This document shows positions 33,380-44,820 of a stretch of DNA of 64,000 bases, piece after piece. A program made the position numbers and the translations under genes. The stretch spans positions 7,378,001 to 7,442,000 of the forward strand of contig OW121857.1 of NCBI GenBank assembly GCA_933228895.1. Reading direction: 5' to 3'. How positions within the stretch are numbered: position 1 is the first letter of the stretch; every line of letters begins with the position of its first letter. Origin of the DNA: Platycnemis pennipes. Lineage: Eukaryota; Arthropoda; Insecta; Odonata; Platycnemididae. Below the pieces are notes generated by a model. It ran no database searches and was not told the DNA's origin. It was given only the letters and a program-made list of their open reading frames with translations.

Positions 33380-34109
33380 TATCTCATTCCCTGATAATTA
33401 AGAAGGAATTAAACATTTAATTAAGCAAAAGAAGATGCTTTTTCGCACGCACCTACGGGTTTACATCAGGCACGGGAGAATACTGCAGGACATCTCGATG
33501 ATTCGCCTCGCAGTGAAAAGTCAAATCCTTCACAAGAGTGCTGATAAGGCCACCATATTCACCAAATCTGACAGAAAAAAGACATGATACTTGTTTCTTT
33601 GACAATTTATAATAAACAACACTCTCGAAACGTGTGTATCACACGACCTTCTTCACGGAAGTGTTATAGTACTCCACTAAAATCCACTTTGTAAACAAAA
33701 AGTTTTTGTTAGTTGTTACGCGCCAAAAAGATGAAAGAGATATTCATGAGAGAGAATTTATTTTGTTCAACGGCAATGTATTTGCAAAATTCATGCGTCA
33801 GTGTTTATAAATATGTCATATTTACCCTTCCTGACTTCGAACCACCTTGATAACTATTCTACCAAGATGTGTAGGTTTGTCAGCGGACTGATCCTGCATG
33901 CTATTTCGCACTCTTTCGCCTTTTACTTGCCTAAGGCCGTTTCACACGGTGAATGATCATGCGACTGATGTTTGAATGGTCGTTAGTATGACGTTCATGC
34001 ATCGTGTAAAACGGAAAATTCCACGCATTAAAAATCATGCGCATATCAATAATAATAAATATAAATAAATAATAAACTCATCATTAACCATATCGACCGC
34101 AATTAACAA
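33380..34109. other. Unassigned DNA with Harbinger-like end fragment
   Basis: AAGGCCGTTTCACACGGTGAATGATCATGCG (about 33933-33963, given in two parts: AAGGCCGTTTCACACGG and TGAATGATCATGCG) recurs at about 57790-57820. A CATCGTGTAAAACGG motif at about 34000 may be its mate. No gene. Confidence 0.35.
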
Positions 34110-34169
34110 GGGATGGTTCTCTTGAGGTTAGGTCGAAATTTGACGACCCTACCTCGAAAGAACCATCCC
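34110..34169. repeat. 60-base hairpin
   Basis: GGGATGGTTCT pairs with AGAACCATCCC at the base, and GAGGTTAGGTCG pairs with CGACCCTACCTC above it, around an AAATTTGA loop. No coding or transposon context was recognised. Confidence 0.8.
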
Positions 34170-34289
34170 ATAAATAATAAAACTCATTTTCATGCATACC
34201 TTTCCATCATGATCTTAGTGATATCTCCCGTATTCATGAATGGAGACTTCTCACCTCATTTAACGCCACTGCTCCGTTAAGGTTGAAGG

Positions 34290-35072
34290 TAGGGCTGTGC
34301 GATATGCTGTTTTGAATATCGCACGACGATATCATACTGATATCGCGGAATCGCCGATATATCGGTTTCGCGATAAAAATAGGAAATATCGTGATATGGA
34401 CATATCGGGATATCGACATATCGAGATATCGGATATCGACTTGTAATATAATAACTTAAGGCTAAAGAGCATATAATTTTAGATAAAAGAGATTCTTTTC
34501 AATTTTTTGATACGGTCCATATGAGCTGAAATATAACCATTTTTCCTTGGTCGAAGAACGGTGAAATTTTGTTTAAATTCCGAATTATGGTTTCAAAACA
34601 ATAATTTCACATTTGAACTTTTGTTGTGGAATTCGAGTTTTCAGTGATGAAATCGCACCATGGCAATTCCATTCCATGCATTCAAATTTTATGATAAAAA
34701 AGTTATAGTTAATAACAATGAAAAATTAGTTAATTTAAAATATATCATTAACGATTGAGGAAGTGTAACATTTTATAAGGAAGAGACAGTTTATAGCTTT
34801 TATTTATATTTCAATCCGATCAACCGAGATATTGCGCTAAATAGAGACATTATTAAGGGTGACAGAAAAAACACTGGGATCAGGATATCGTCATTTCGGG
34901 ATATCGTCATATCGGGATATCGCCATATCGGGATATCGATATATCGGGATATAGTCATATCGTGATATCGTCATATCGGGATATCGTCATACCGGGATAT
35001 CATCATATCGGGATATCGCGTTTCGAAATATCGAGTATCGTAGACGATATATCGTGGTATCGCACAGCCCTA
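34290..35072 (-). mobile_element. hAT-type MITE, copy 3 (783 bp)
   Basis: Inverted relative to copies 1 and 2. The left end TAGGGCTGTGCGATATGC matches the right end of copy 1, and the right end TATCGCACAGCCCTA matches the left. Flanks GTTGAAGG (34282-34289) and GTAGATGG (35073-35080) agree at 6 of 8 bases, suggesting an older insertion. The AT-rich core and the CGATATCGGGATAT arrays are kept. Confidence 0.8.
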
Positions 35073-35649
35073 GTAGATGGTTAGGAGAAGAGGGAGGGAC
35101 ATGTCAAGAGTACTCAGTTACCTAAGCTCGCGCTGCCATGCACTCTCGCAAAACTGGGTAAAAATGTGATTGGTCAGCATGAAGCTCCGGCGACTGACGT
35201 CCATTTATCTAACGGGTGTCAAAATGCCTTCCACTTTTCCGCTGGGTCGCACTCACATTTTTACCTTTAATCCAAAAAAAAGGGGCGAAGGTTTCTTGTT
35301 GCCCTTTAAAAGGAAGTTAATGGGCACGAAATTAAAATGGATGGGTGGAGCGTATTTTTTATTTCGAATTGTATTTTTTGCGCCCTTTTACGAAGCATGC
35401 CGACGCGAACAAATACGATGGAGCAGTATTCCAAGTGGTGACTGCAAAATGGGAAATGAAACATAAAAAAAAAGGAAATTCAAAGAGACACGAATGACGT
35501 AAAGAAGAGGAAAATGGTATTAAATACATATAAGTTAAGAGTAGCTACTATTAAAATACAAGATCTAGGGACTAAGTGCAAGAATTTCAACATTTTTAAT
35601 CATAGATTGAGTGGTCTTGCATTCATCACTCTTAAATCACAAATGTCTG
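35073..35649. other. Unassigned DNA
   Basis: Frame 35170-35466 (98 codons) has no recognised domain. Confidence 0.3.
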
Positions 35650-36027
35650 AAGGCCGTTGTACACGGTACAATTTCTTGTACAAGAACTTGTACAATGCGC
35701 AAATTATATCGTGTACGAGGTCTTCGCACACTTTCTTGTACAAGAAATTAAATCATGCTCTATATTATTGGATGAAACGTCCAAGATCCACTCCGTAGCT
35801 TCTGCGCATGACATGTGACGGTAGTGATGCTTTCGTTTAGTATTCGTAAGGTTGGTGTTCTGTAATCGATCACTTTTATTCCTATAAGCGTCGCAAAACT
35901 TCCATTTTTGTTGTACATATCGTGATATTCTTTGATGCTTCCATATTATGATATTCTTTGTTGATTCCATATTGTGAAATTCGTGGTCGCGTTGGAAGTG
36001 TTCTATTTCTCAAAAGATGAGTTGGAC

Positions 36028-36817
36028 TAGTGATGGAAAAATCTATTTCGATTAAAATCGAAAATCGAGTTTCAATAGTCAAAGATCGAGGAAATCGAGA
36101 TCGAGCCATGATCTTCGAGTTTCGATCCAAAATCGATTTTTCAACTTCGTTCGTGACCATTTCGTTTGATCTCAGCAGCGCGTAGTAGTCAGTAGAGGTC
36201 CTTGATGAACTGCCACTGAGGTCACTTCTTGTTAGAAGTAGATGCCAGTAGAAGTTAGGCAATACCTCAACAGGCCACCCGTCGATAGGAAAGTCAACCC
36301 CAATCCTCTGAAAGTCTGGGAGGAGATAAAGGGTGAATACCCCAACACGTACCGTTTCACGATCAGAGTGCTGAGTATGATAAAGTCATCCGTCCCATGT
36401 GAAAGACTTTTCTCTAAGGCCGGTAAAATTGGAAAGGCATCTTTATCATCAAAAAAGCATCTTAATCAGTTGATGTTTCTTAAAAATTTTAGCGAATCCG
36501 AATGGTTCCAAATGATGATCCACATTAAAGTAAATTGTAAATTTTTACGACTAATAATTCAAGAATGTTTTCTACGTACATTTTTAGGGATTTTTTTATA
36601 TTATTCAAATATGTATTATGAGCGTTTTTCAAATGAATAATAAACATGTTTTTGTACCAACTGCATTTTTTTCAAAAACGAACCGTAGATTTTTTCGATT
36701 AATCGATCTTTTGGTTCAAATTTCGATTTTTGCTGAAAAGTCGAGCTTTTCATTTCGATTAAAAATCGATTGCTCGAAAATTCGATTTTGACCGACATTT
36801 TTCCATCACTAATTGTA
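36028..36817 (+). mobile_element. Degenerate hAT element with 8-bp TSD
   Basis: It starts TAGTGATGGAAAAAT and the mirrored ATTTTTCCATCACTA ends at 36811. AGTTGGAC occurs at 36020-36027 and again at 36818-36825, giving an exact 8-bp duplication. Six bases (ATTGTA) lie between the right terminal repeat and the duplication, so the right boundary is unusual. Sub-termini are packed with AATCGAAA/TTTCGATT motifs. It carries a transposase fragment. Confidence 0.75.
36242..36640 (+). pseudogene. hAT transposase C-terminal dimerisation domain fragment
   Basis: The 132-codon frame begins VEVRQYLNRPP and contains NPLKVWEEIKGEYPN, then IKSSVPCERLFSKAGKIGKA, then LNQLMFLK. This is the hAT-family C-terminal dimerisation region (pattern: P..WW......YP.L...A...L.IP..S.P.ER.FS.AG ... 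L.FL). The BED finger and the DDE catalytic core that should precede it are missing, so no active enzyme can be made. It lies inside its own terminal repeats (36028-36811), so it marks the element rather than a host gene. Codons after about residue 80 (KNFSES onward) look like readthrough into non-coding DNA. Confidence 0.8.
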
Positions 36818-37309
36818 AGTTGGACACAATCAAACATTAAACCTCAATGAAATTAAGATGACGTTATTGAACCAAAAATAAATATATGCAACAATCAAAA
36901 AACATGATGTTTGGGGGATAAATGATGGGTTTCATGAGCCTATGAAAGAGTGCAAGTAACCAATCGTATAATTTCATTTTATGAATGCTAGTATACATGG
37001 TAGCAAATCATTGTAACCCAGTAACTATGGCAGTATTTTTAAAATACCATCGTCATCGGATATCGCGATTCAGCTGTTCGACAGAAAACGATATCTGCGC
37101 ATGTTATTGGCGCACAAATTGCATGAAAATCTTTCATCGTGTACGATCGTGAACCAACATCTTGTACAATTTCTTGGTCAAATCTCGCCGTTCAATTTAT
37201 GGTACAAGATCTGGTACAGAAATTTTACCGTGTATAACGGCCTTAACATAAGTAGTTTATAGCCAAAGCGAAATATACCAGCATGCTTTATGCAAGGAAA
37301 CGGACAGGC

Positions 37310-37560
37310 TCAGACCGAGCATATTCTCAGAAGACATTGTCATATGCTGAGCATGTTCTCTCAGAACATGCTGAGAACATAGCAAATGGCACTGCTCAGT
37401 ACATGCTTGGGACAAGTGCTAAGCATATTCTCAGCACATATGCTAAGAATATAGTTAGGGAACATGCTAAGAATATTCTTGGAGAACATGCTTAGTATAT
37501 TCTTGGGGAATATGCTAAGAATAAGGTTTGGGTATATTTTAGGAATATACTTGATATGGG
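37310..37560 (+). repeat. Imperfect tandem/palindromic array of AACATGCTAAGAATATTCT
   Basis: A roughly 20-base motif recurs about ten times with drift: GAGCATGTTCTC, AGAACATGCTGAGAACAT, AGCATATTCTCAGCACAT, GAACATGCTAAGAATATTCT. Units are themselves partly self-complementary, so the transcript or single strand could form several alternative hairpins. The open frame through it (37283-37495) only reflects the period. Confidence 0.65.
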
Positions 37561-38874
37561 TGCTAATCATCTGTACAGAGCATCTCCATGTTAGAAGTGT
37601 CTGAAGTATCTGAAAGAATTGACTCAATAGATTTCCTAGGCCTACTCCCATCATGATCATATTTGGTGGAAATATATCATGACTGGTACAGACACTGTTT
37701 TAACAGATATTTGATTCTTTTACCTCCAGCACTGTATTTGCCTGTTGCATCTTAAAAAAATATATGCATTAAATCCACCTATTTATTGGTGCTAGGATAA
37801 ACTGCGAGTCGACCAGAATGATGTCTATAACAAATGTATATTTTATCCCTTAAAGGCTTTCATTCATACAAAAAATGTACTTAAAAACAAAACCTTCTTG
37901 AAGTGATGATAGTTACCATGAGAGAAGCAACGAAATAGAGGCTCTAATTTTGTTTGTGAAACACAGGTTTTGATTCGAAGTGTACGAAATCATAAAACCT
38001 AATTTTTTTTAATTTTACTTTTTCTCTTGTCCATGTCCTTGACGATCAACATAATTATTTGACCTCATGTTTTCTCATAGGAAACGTCTTGGTAATTGTA
38101 TCACTAGAAACTGGAGAAGACAAAAGCCATCAGCTATTATGGAATTGAAATTTTATCTCAATTATGTTCCATGATGCATTTTGAGGGGGCAGGGGATTCC
38201 TGTTGGGTTATAAAAATTAGATGGAGTTCTTCAACCTGTAAATCCTTTCCATTCAGATTGAGCGAATACATCAGAAGGATTGCATATAGCATTGTACCTT
38301 TTCAAGATTTAACTAACCAGTATAAAATAGGAGACCTGCGATTACTATTGATTTGTTTCATTGAAAAACTTTTAAAAATAATTTTAACATAATAACATTT
38401 ATTTTTTCATGGAAAATCAATTCAGAAATTTATTCAACTAACAACGTTTACTCTTTCTCGTCCGATTCACCAATTCACCAATGACGTTCTAGCGCGTGAC
38501 TCGCCAATACCCTCAATAAACACTTCCCAATTTCTACCAGGGCGTGGCGCCTTATTTACTACTTTCCAACGAGTATGACATCATGTTCAGGAGCGGACTG
38601 GCCACGGCGGGCCCCGGACTTCATCTCGGATACCCCAGGGCCCCTTGAGCGCCTCCAATTTTCCTAAGACCCGGCATGCATGTGAACCGTGAATTGAAAG
38701 GACGCACTTTTTTTGGACACAGTTTTTATGAGTGTTGAAAGATTGTTAACTTTTCATGTAGACAAAAGTAAAATGGCAGAAATTTTTACAAAAAAAACAT
38801 CAGGAGAACTGAAAAGACTCTTATATTATATAGCTGATAACTTCAGGCTTAACTATGTGATACCTTTCCATAAT
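37561..38874. other. Unassigned DNA; possible hAT-like end at 38588
   Basis: CAGGAGCGGACTGGCCAC at 38588 resembles a hAT terminal repeat, but no mate was found downstream. Otherwise AT-rich with no gene recognised. Confidence 0.3.
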
Positions 38875-39059
38875 GGAAAATGAAAGAATGAAACTTTGTT
38901 CGGGTCACTTTATATTTGAATAGGCACGACCGAGGTTTCATAACGTAGTTACATCTTCAGCTAGAAGATGAAACTGAAGATGTAACTACGTTATGAAACC
39001 CGGGTCGTGCCATTTTAAATATAAAGTGACCCGAACAAAGTTTCGTTCTTTTATTTTCC
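38875..39059. mobile_element. PLE-like terminal inverted repeat with hammerhead-like motifs
   Basis: Arms 38875-38960 and 38974-39059 are near-exact reverse complements. Each carries, in its own direction, CTGAAGATG, TAACTACGTTA hairpin, TGAAAC and GGTCGTGCC, the order core / stem II / GAAA / stem III seen at Penelope-type 3' ends. The two termini face each other across a 13-base centre. The structure sits immediately 5' of a LINE-B fragment. Confidence 0.6.
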
Positions 39060-39711
39060 AAAGAGAAGAGGCCAAAACCAACGTTAAACTAGGAAAACAG
39101 AAACTGGAAGAGGTGAAAGAGTTCTGTTACCTGGGAAGCAGAGTAACCAACGATGGACGAAGCAAGAAAGAAATAGTGAGTAGAATAGCCCAGGCAAAGA
39201 GGGCATTCTTTCAGAAGAAAAATCTACTTACAGCAGGAAATACAAGCATAGAAGTAAGGAAACAGTTCATCAGGACATACATCTGGAGCATTTTTCTTTA
39301 CGGCAGTGAATCATGGACGATGACAGCAGCGGAGAAGAAAAGGGTAGAAGCATTTGAAATGTGGTGTTACAGAAGAATGCTGAAGATTAAATGGATCGAC
39401 CGAGTAAGTAACGAGGAAGTGCTAAGAATAGTAGGAGAAAAGAGAAGTCTGCTGACAACTCTAAAAAGAAGAAGGGAAAACTTAATCGGTCATATCTTGA
39501 GACACGATGGCCTGATGAAGACTATCGTCGAGGGAAAAGTGAACGGGAAGATTGGAAAAGGCAGGCCTCGTATGAGATACATGGAACAGGTCGTGAAGAA
39601 TGTAAAAGAGAAGAATTACGTCACAATGAAAAGGTTGGCCGATAGAAGAATCGAGTGGAAAGCTGCGTCAAACCAATCCTAGGATTGTTGACCAATGATG
39701 ATGATGATGAT
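39060..39711 (+). pseudogene. LINE-B (RTE-like) RT C-terminal fragment, best preserved
   Basis: The frame runs uninterrupted to the stop at 39682 and, from about residue 24, reads EEAKTNVKLGKQKLEEVKEF, then CYLGSRVTNDGRSKKEI, then RTYIWSIFLYGSESWTM, then EAFEMWCYRRMLKIKWIDRV, then GHILRHDG and GKGRPRMRYMEQ. This is the conserved region following the RT core in RTE-type endonuclease-RT elements. The 3' end is (ATG)n at 39697-39711. The catalytic RT and endonuclease domains are missing. The first 22 codons of the open frame come from the neighbouring PLE-like repeat. Confidence 0.8.
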
Positions 39712-41108
39712 TTTCCACTGTTGTTTTAAATTGTTAATTGAACTTTTTTGTTTAAATCAATAAACGTGCGAACCTAAATGTGTTCTCTCATTCTTTGGGG
39801 GCGGGGGAGTGGGGGTGTATGTCTGTTAGGGCCCTTGGACCACGTCGTTGCGTACCCGTCCACCCTCATGTTCGTGGAGGAAGTACACTATCATCTCCAT
39901 TTTCATGAAGAGAACTGTCAATGGTTACACATAATGCACGATGAAAGGGACCCTATTCACGCATATATTTTGTGATAGGTTGAAACATATATCTGTGGAC
40001 TGCTCTAGAGGTCCAAACGCTGTCGTAAAACTTTTCAAGGAACGAGAAAAATATAACTCAGACCGTTGATTTATATTGTTTGCTTCGAGCATAGTCACAC
40101 ATCTTTGGAGTTCCAGAAAAGAGATCCATGACGGAACTTTAAGAAGCCAATGATGAGCATAATCCTGAATTTTCTCTAACGTTCTCACTCCTCAAGCATG
40201 CTTCTGAATTTTAAACGCCAGAGAAGCCTTTTTATTTCAGTTTCATTACGTAATAAGAATTAATCATTTCGATATTTCAATTTGGACATAGCCTAATTTC
40301 ATGTACGTAACATAAGGAACCACTGTTTTCAGAGGGTAACGATATATGAGCGGTGAAATGAATGTCTTCCCACCGGTAACGCATCACTTTAATTGCGATT
40401 TTCCATTGCAAACCCACTCGCTTCTCTTTCACCCTTTGAGCTCATAATAACCTACTTAAATAGCACCAAGGGATTAAATCATATGAGATGGGCAAGTGCG
40501 TTAAGGCCTAGAAACCTTTACTAATATAACTGCAAAAAGTTCACAAATGACACGGTAAGATTAGGAAATGCGTTCCGATTAACAGGAATTTCCAAAAATA
40601 GAGCCCCTTCCAAAATAGCTTTGTAGCTACATTTAAATGCTGATGTAACGATTATTACAGCTGCATGATATATAAAATGGAATGAAATTTCAAAATCGCT
40701 CGTAGATACTCTCTAAAATAATTTCATATCTCATTTTCTGATTTGTTATTCTTCCCAAGTATTTTGCTCGGCCAACTGGGAATTCCGCATAATCCATTCG
40801 TCTTCCCTTTCTATTGGAAAGAATCCAATCCTGAATATTCTAACCCTGACGCCACGCTATCTGACCTTTAATCTCTGCCTAAGCCGTAACTGGCTCTTTT
40901 TCTACTGGACTCCCTCCAACCACTTTTTGCGTTCTTTTTCTTTGGAAACCCATAAGTGAGCTGCATGCTATTTCAAAGGTCAACACGCTTCGCGTGGTCA
41001 TTAAGTGGTCACGCACCCCTCAAGATATCCAACAATACGCCAAGGAATGCTAGTGGCTCCATTTTTGCTTGGCTACACGATTAGAATAGGATGTTACTCG
41101 CTGATGTA
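39712..41108. other. Unassigned DNA
   Basis: A minus frame at 40188-39925 (87 codons) has no recognised domain. No transposon ends seen. Confidence 0.3.
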
Positions 41109-41358
41109 CAGTCACTTTCCAAAAAAAGTTATAACTTCAGAGCCTAAATTTTTCTAAGTCCCGAGTTGACGGTGATTTGACAACGCTGCGTCACGGCTGC
41201 GTCAGGACGGGGGAGGAGGGAAGGGGGTTTGTTTTCGGTTAGAACTTCGCGAGGCTCCGGCAGAGGGAAGCCGTGACGCAGAGTTGTCAAATCACCGTCA
41301 ACTCGGAACTTAGAAAAATTTAGGCTCTGAAGGGTTAACCTTTTTTGGGAAGTGACTG
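41109..41358. mobile_element. Tc1/mariner-type MITE, long inverted repeats, TA duplication
   Basis: TA (41107-41108) then CAGTCACTTTCC; AAGTGACTG then TA (41359-41360). The inverted arms span about 95 bp each, including GAGCCTAAATTTTTCTAAGT and GAGTTGACGGTGATTTGACA, around a GC-rich centre of about 60 bp. Length 250 bp, no coding sequence. Confidence 0.8.
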
Positions 41359-43356
41359 TACAATTTTTCATCAGCGAGAACAAGGCTCGGGAATTATTTA
41401 AGAAGGGGGAACCAAACCATGTAACAAATTAAATATTCTCGAGAGCTATAAATACAAGTTTCGAAAAACAAAACATAAAGTAATATCATACCGAGTAAAA
41501 GTGTACTTTAATGAATGCAAGCGAGATTTGCAGAGTACATTACTCAGCTAATGCAGAGTTGTCGGTGTAACATTGTGGAAATATTTTATATTCGTAATAA
41601 ATGAATATGATACCCACATAATGATATACGAGTGGCATGTGCACTTATTGATGAAAATATGATAAAAATATTCATTTTCTACTTTATTTTAGGGCCTCAA
41701 GTCCGTGGCCGCATGTGGTTTGAGATCCGCAGTTAATTTATTATCCCCGCAAGGTGCCGAAGGATAGGAATGTTTATCGAAATCTCACATCTGATATTCA
41801 TTTTACGTTAAGACACATCGTTTACATTAATTATAGCTAAAACTAAAAAGATTTGAGTAAAAAGTTGATAAAACAAAAACACCTCTATGGAGACATTGTA
41901 AATTAACAATAGAAAAGTAATGATTATTTATATGGATGATTTTTCGTGAGTTTAGGTACTTATTTTTTAGATGAAAAATATTTAACTCTTGGCCGACGTT
42001 TCATAAATGTATATTTCTTCTTTCTTCAGGGCTAAAAATGGGGTGAAACACAAATGACATAACAATAATAAGTAATATGATTTACAGGATGTTTACAGAG
42101 CCAAATGTTTTACAATATATTTTTTTACAAATTTTAACGCCAAAAAATTGAATAAATTTTACATACCTACCTTAAGTTCTATAAGGTTAATTAATTTATA
42201 AATTCGTTGTTAAGGCCTATGTGTTATGTTAATTTTTTGAATTTTGAAGTATTAAATTGTTATTAATTGATTTATTAAATTATTAAATGATTATTGTTTG
42301 GCATAAGACGTGTGTTGCTTTTAATCTTGAAAATAAAAAACTAATAACAGTGATTGCAAAATTTGAATACGTTCATACTAATGAACTGTCTTCAATTCTT
42401 TGTATGTGTACATTTACCCGACTTTTTCCCAATAGCCCAAAAAAAGTTTTCTCACATAGTTTTCCAAGAGGGAAGTTGAATGTTCATACATTTCGCAAAG
42501 GTTTGCTGGCATGATGATAAAAATAATACAAAGATAAGTCTCAAATCCATCTCAAAAAGAGATATTCACCCAATTCTAACCTACCACCTACTCCTTTCGG
42601 TACTCGAGAACTCCTATATCCATAGAGCACTCCAGATGAACAGAAAGGCGATAAAAGGTAAAAAGTAGATATCACCGGAAAACCTGAAAAGATTTGAGCA
42701 GGTAACGGTACGAAGATTGAGAACCAGTAAAGTTAGTACCTGCATCAGCAGGAACAATATGACGAAAAATTGGTAGTTTTAACAAGAGAGAGCAAAGAGG
42801 CACTGCAGAAAATATGTGAGAAGAATCATGAGGGTGGATGAAGAGTAGGTCGACGAAATAGTTCTCGGAAATATGCGGACGCACGCATGGAACGGAACTG
42901 GCTGAATCTGTAAATAGCGAAAATTTCGAAGGGATAGGCACATGACGCAGTTTTAAATGTTGCCAATCTTACCCAGATTAATAAACATAAATTAAAAATC
43001 ACCACTGACTACTGCTCAATTCATCCAATTCGAATAAAATACGTATACCGCCTCTTTTTTCACTTTAAAATATAAACATCCAGGTGCTCCACCGCCAACA
43101 GCACAAAATTTAAATGTCACGAAAAGGCATAAAAAATCTATCAACAATCACTTATAATTGATGGTTTCAGGCGTTACTTTATGGAATTTTCTTCATGCAT
43201 AATGAATGATGCTTAGATTCCCACAATAAATGTGGAAACACAAAGTTAATTCTACCATTCATTCACAATGATTTAGTTTTAAAAAATGGCACATTAAAGT
43301 GTTAAATGCTGTGTGTCGAGCACATATCTAACCAAAACTAGCATCCGTCTGAAACA
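41359..43356. other. Unassigned AT-rich DNA
   Basis: Short frames only (for example 42287-42514, 42941-42672 minus) with no domain. No repeat boundaries recognised across about 2 kb. Confidence 0.3.
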
Positions 43357-44290
43357 AACATCATCATCATCATCGGTCAACAATCCTAGGATTGGTTTGA
43401 CGCAGCCCTCCACTCGATTCTTCTATCGGCCAATCTCTTCCTATTGACGTAACTCCTCTCTTTTACATCCTTCACAACTTGCTCCATATACCTATACGAG
43501 GCCTGCCTTTTCCATTATTCCCGTTCACTTTTCCCTCGAAGATTGTCTTCATCAGGCCATCGTGTCTCAAGATATAGCCCATTAGGTTGTCCCGTCTTCT
43601 TTTTAATGTTTTCAGTAGACATCTCCTCTCTCCCACTCTTCTTAACACTTCTTCGTTTGTCACTCGATCGATCCATTTTATCTTCATCATTCTTCGGTAG
43701 CACCACATTTCAAATACTTCCACCCTTTTCTTCTCTGCTGCTGTTATTGACCATGCTTCGCTGCCATATAGTAGAATGCTCCAGGTGTATGTTCTAATGA
43801 AATGTTTCCTCACTTCAACGCTTGTATTTGCAGCTGTAAACAGAATCTTCTTCTGGTAAAATGCCCTATTTGCTTGGACAATTCTACTGGCAATTCCTCT
43901 TTTACTTCGTCCATCGCTGGTTACCGGCTTCCCAGCTAGCAAAACTCTTCCACCTCCTCGATTTTTTGTTTTCCTAGTTAGCATTGGTCCTGGCTTCCTT
44001 TCACCTACTGCATACCAAAACCTTAGTTTTCTTTTTATTGATCTTCATATGATATCTGGTCATTGTTCTTTCCATATTTCCTATTGTTTTCTTTAAATCT
44101 CTTCCTGTTCTTGCCATGACTGCTAGTCGTAGGTGAATCGCAGCATGCTGATTTTCTCCCCGTAGGCATTCACTCCCGGAGACTTTTCTTTGACTTCTTG
44201 GATGGCTTTCTCAATGTAGACATTCAATAATACGGGAGACAGTCTACTGGCAATTTCTCTTTTACTACGTCCATCACTGGGTACTCGGCT
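43357..44290 (-). pseudogene. LINE-B copy, RT region, internally rearranged
   Basis: Minus strand, with the ATCATC-type tail at 43357-43372. Frame 43984-43472 reads VTSDGRSKRGIASRIVQANR, then RTYTWSILLYGSEAWSI, then WCYRRMMKIKWIDRVTNEEV, then GYILRHDG. Upstream to 44235 lies the segment before it (NVYIEKAIQEVKEKSPGVN, then ISMLRFTYD where the catalytic FADD block should be). At 44285-44240 the SDGRSKREIAS block appears again, now on the wrong side of NVYIEKAI, showing a duplication or template switch. Frames are broken. Confidence 0.75.
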
Positions 44291-44816
44291 TCGCGAAGCA
44301 AACATACCTAATGAGTAAAATGACATTAAAGGTATCGAGTTCTTTTTACAATTTCTAGCCTTACCGATGACGAGAGAGACATTTGAAAGGAAAAATGTAT
44401 TGAACAATTAGATGCCAGCGATTGCACACGCTGGCTTATTTACGGCGGCCGTCGGAAAGCCCGAAAGGGTGGAATGAACATCCCCTTGGACTCGATTGCG
44501 TCGGGGGTGGAGAGGCTTCAACTCCAATTTGTGAGTCTCACGATGCGTGTCCATGGAGAGGGAGGGGGGGGGGGTCAAAAGCATTTTGCGTGTGGAGAGG
44601 CGGGTCCAATCGCGTCCAATTTCTCCAGCCCCTGTCATTGGATAAAGGGGGCCGCCGCGAGAAAAAGTAGCAAGCGTGGGGAGGACCTCGCAAACTGTGA
44701 ACGGAGAGAAGAGGAAAAACACAGCATCGCTGTGGCGAAGGACCTTTGCTGAGAGTAGAACTGATCGGATGTTTGTGAGCGGTGAAGACATCAATGGATC
44801 CGAGTATGACATGCAA
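44291..44816. other. GC-rich segment, no recognised gene
   Basis: Overlapping frames on three readings (44408-44884 minus, 44422-44670 and 44474-44752 plus) reflect GC-rich composition. An 8-10 G run is at about 44567. A host CpG-island-like segment is possible but unproven. Confidence 0.3.
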
Positions 44817-44820
44817 TTAA

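Larger units (their letters stand above)
35650..37244. mobile_element. Inverted-repeat element, Harbinger-like ends, split by a hAT insertion
   Basis: The left end AAGGCCGTTGTACACGGTAC and the right end (reverse complement) AAGGCCGTTATACACGGTAA match. Both sub-termini are rich in CTTGTACAAG-type motifs. Removing the nested hAT (36028-36817) leaves about 800 bp with no coding sequence. The flanks (TCTG / AACA) give no clear target duplication. Confidence 0.6.

Noticed and set aside
38588..38610. CAGGAGCGGACTGGCC as a hAT element end
   Set aside because: No mate in inverted orientation was found in the following several kb.
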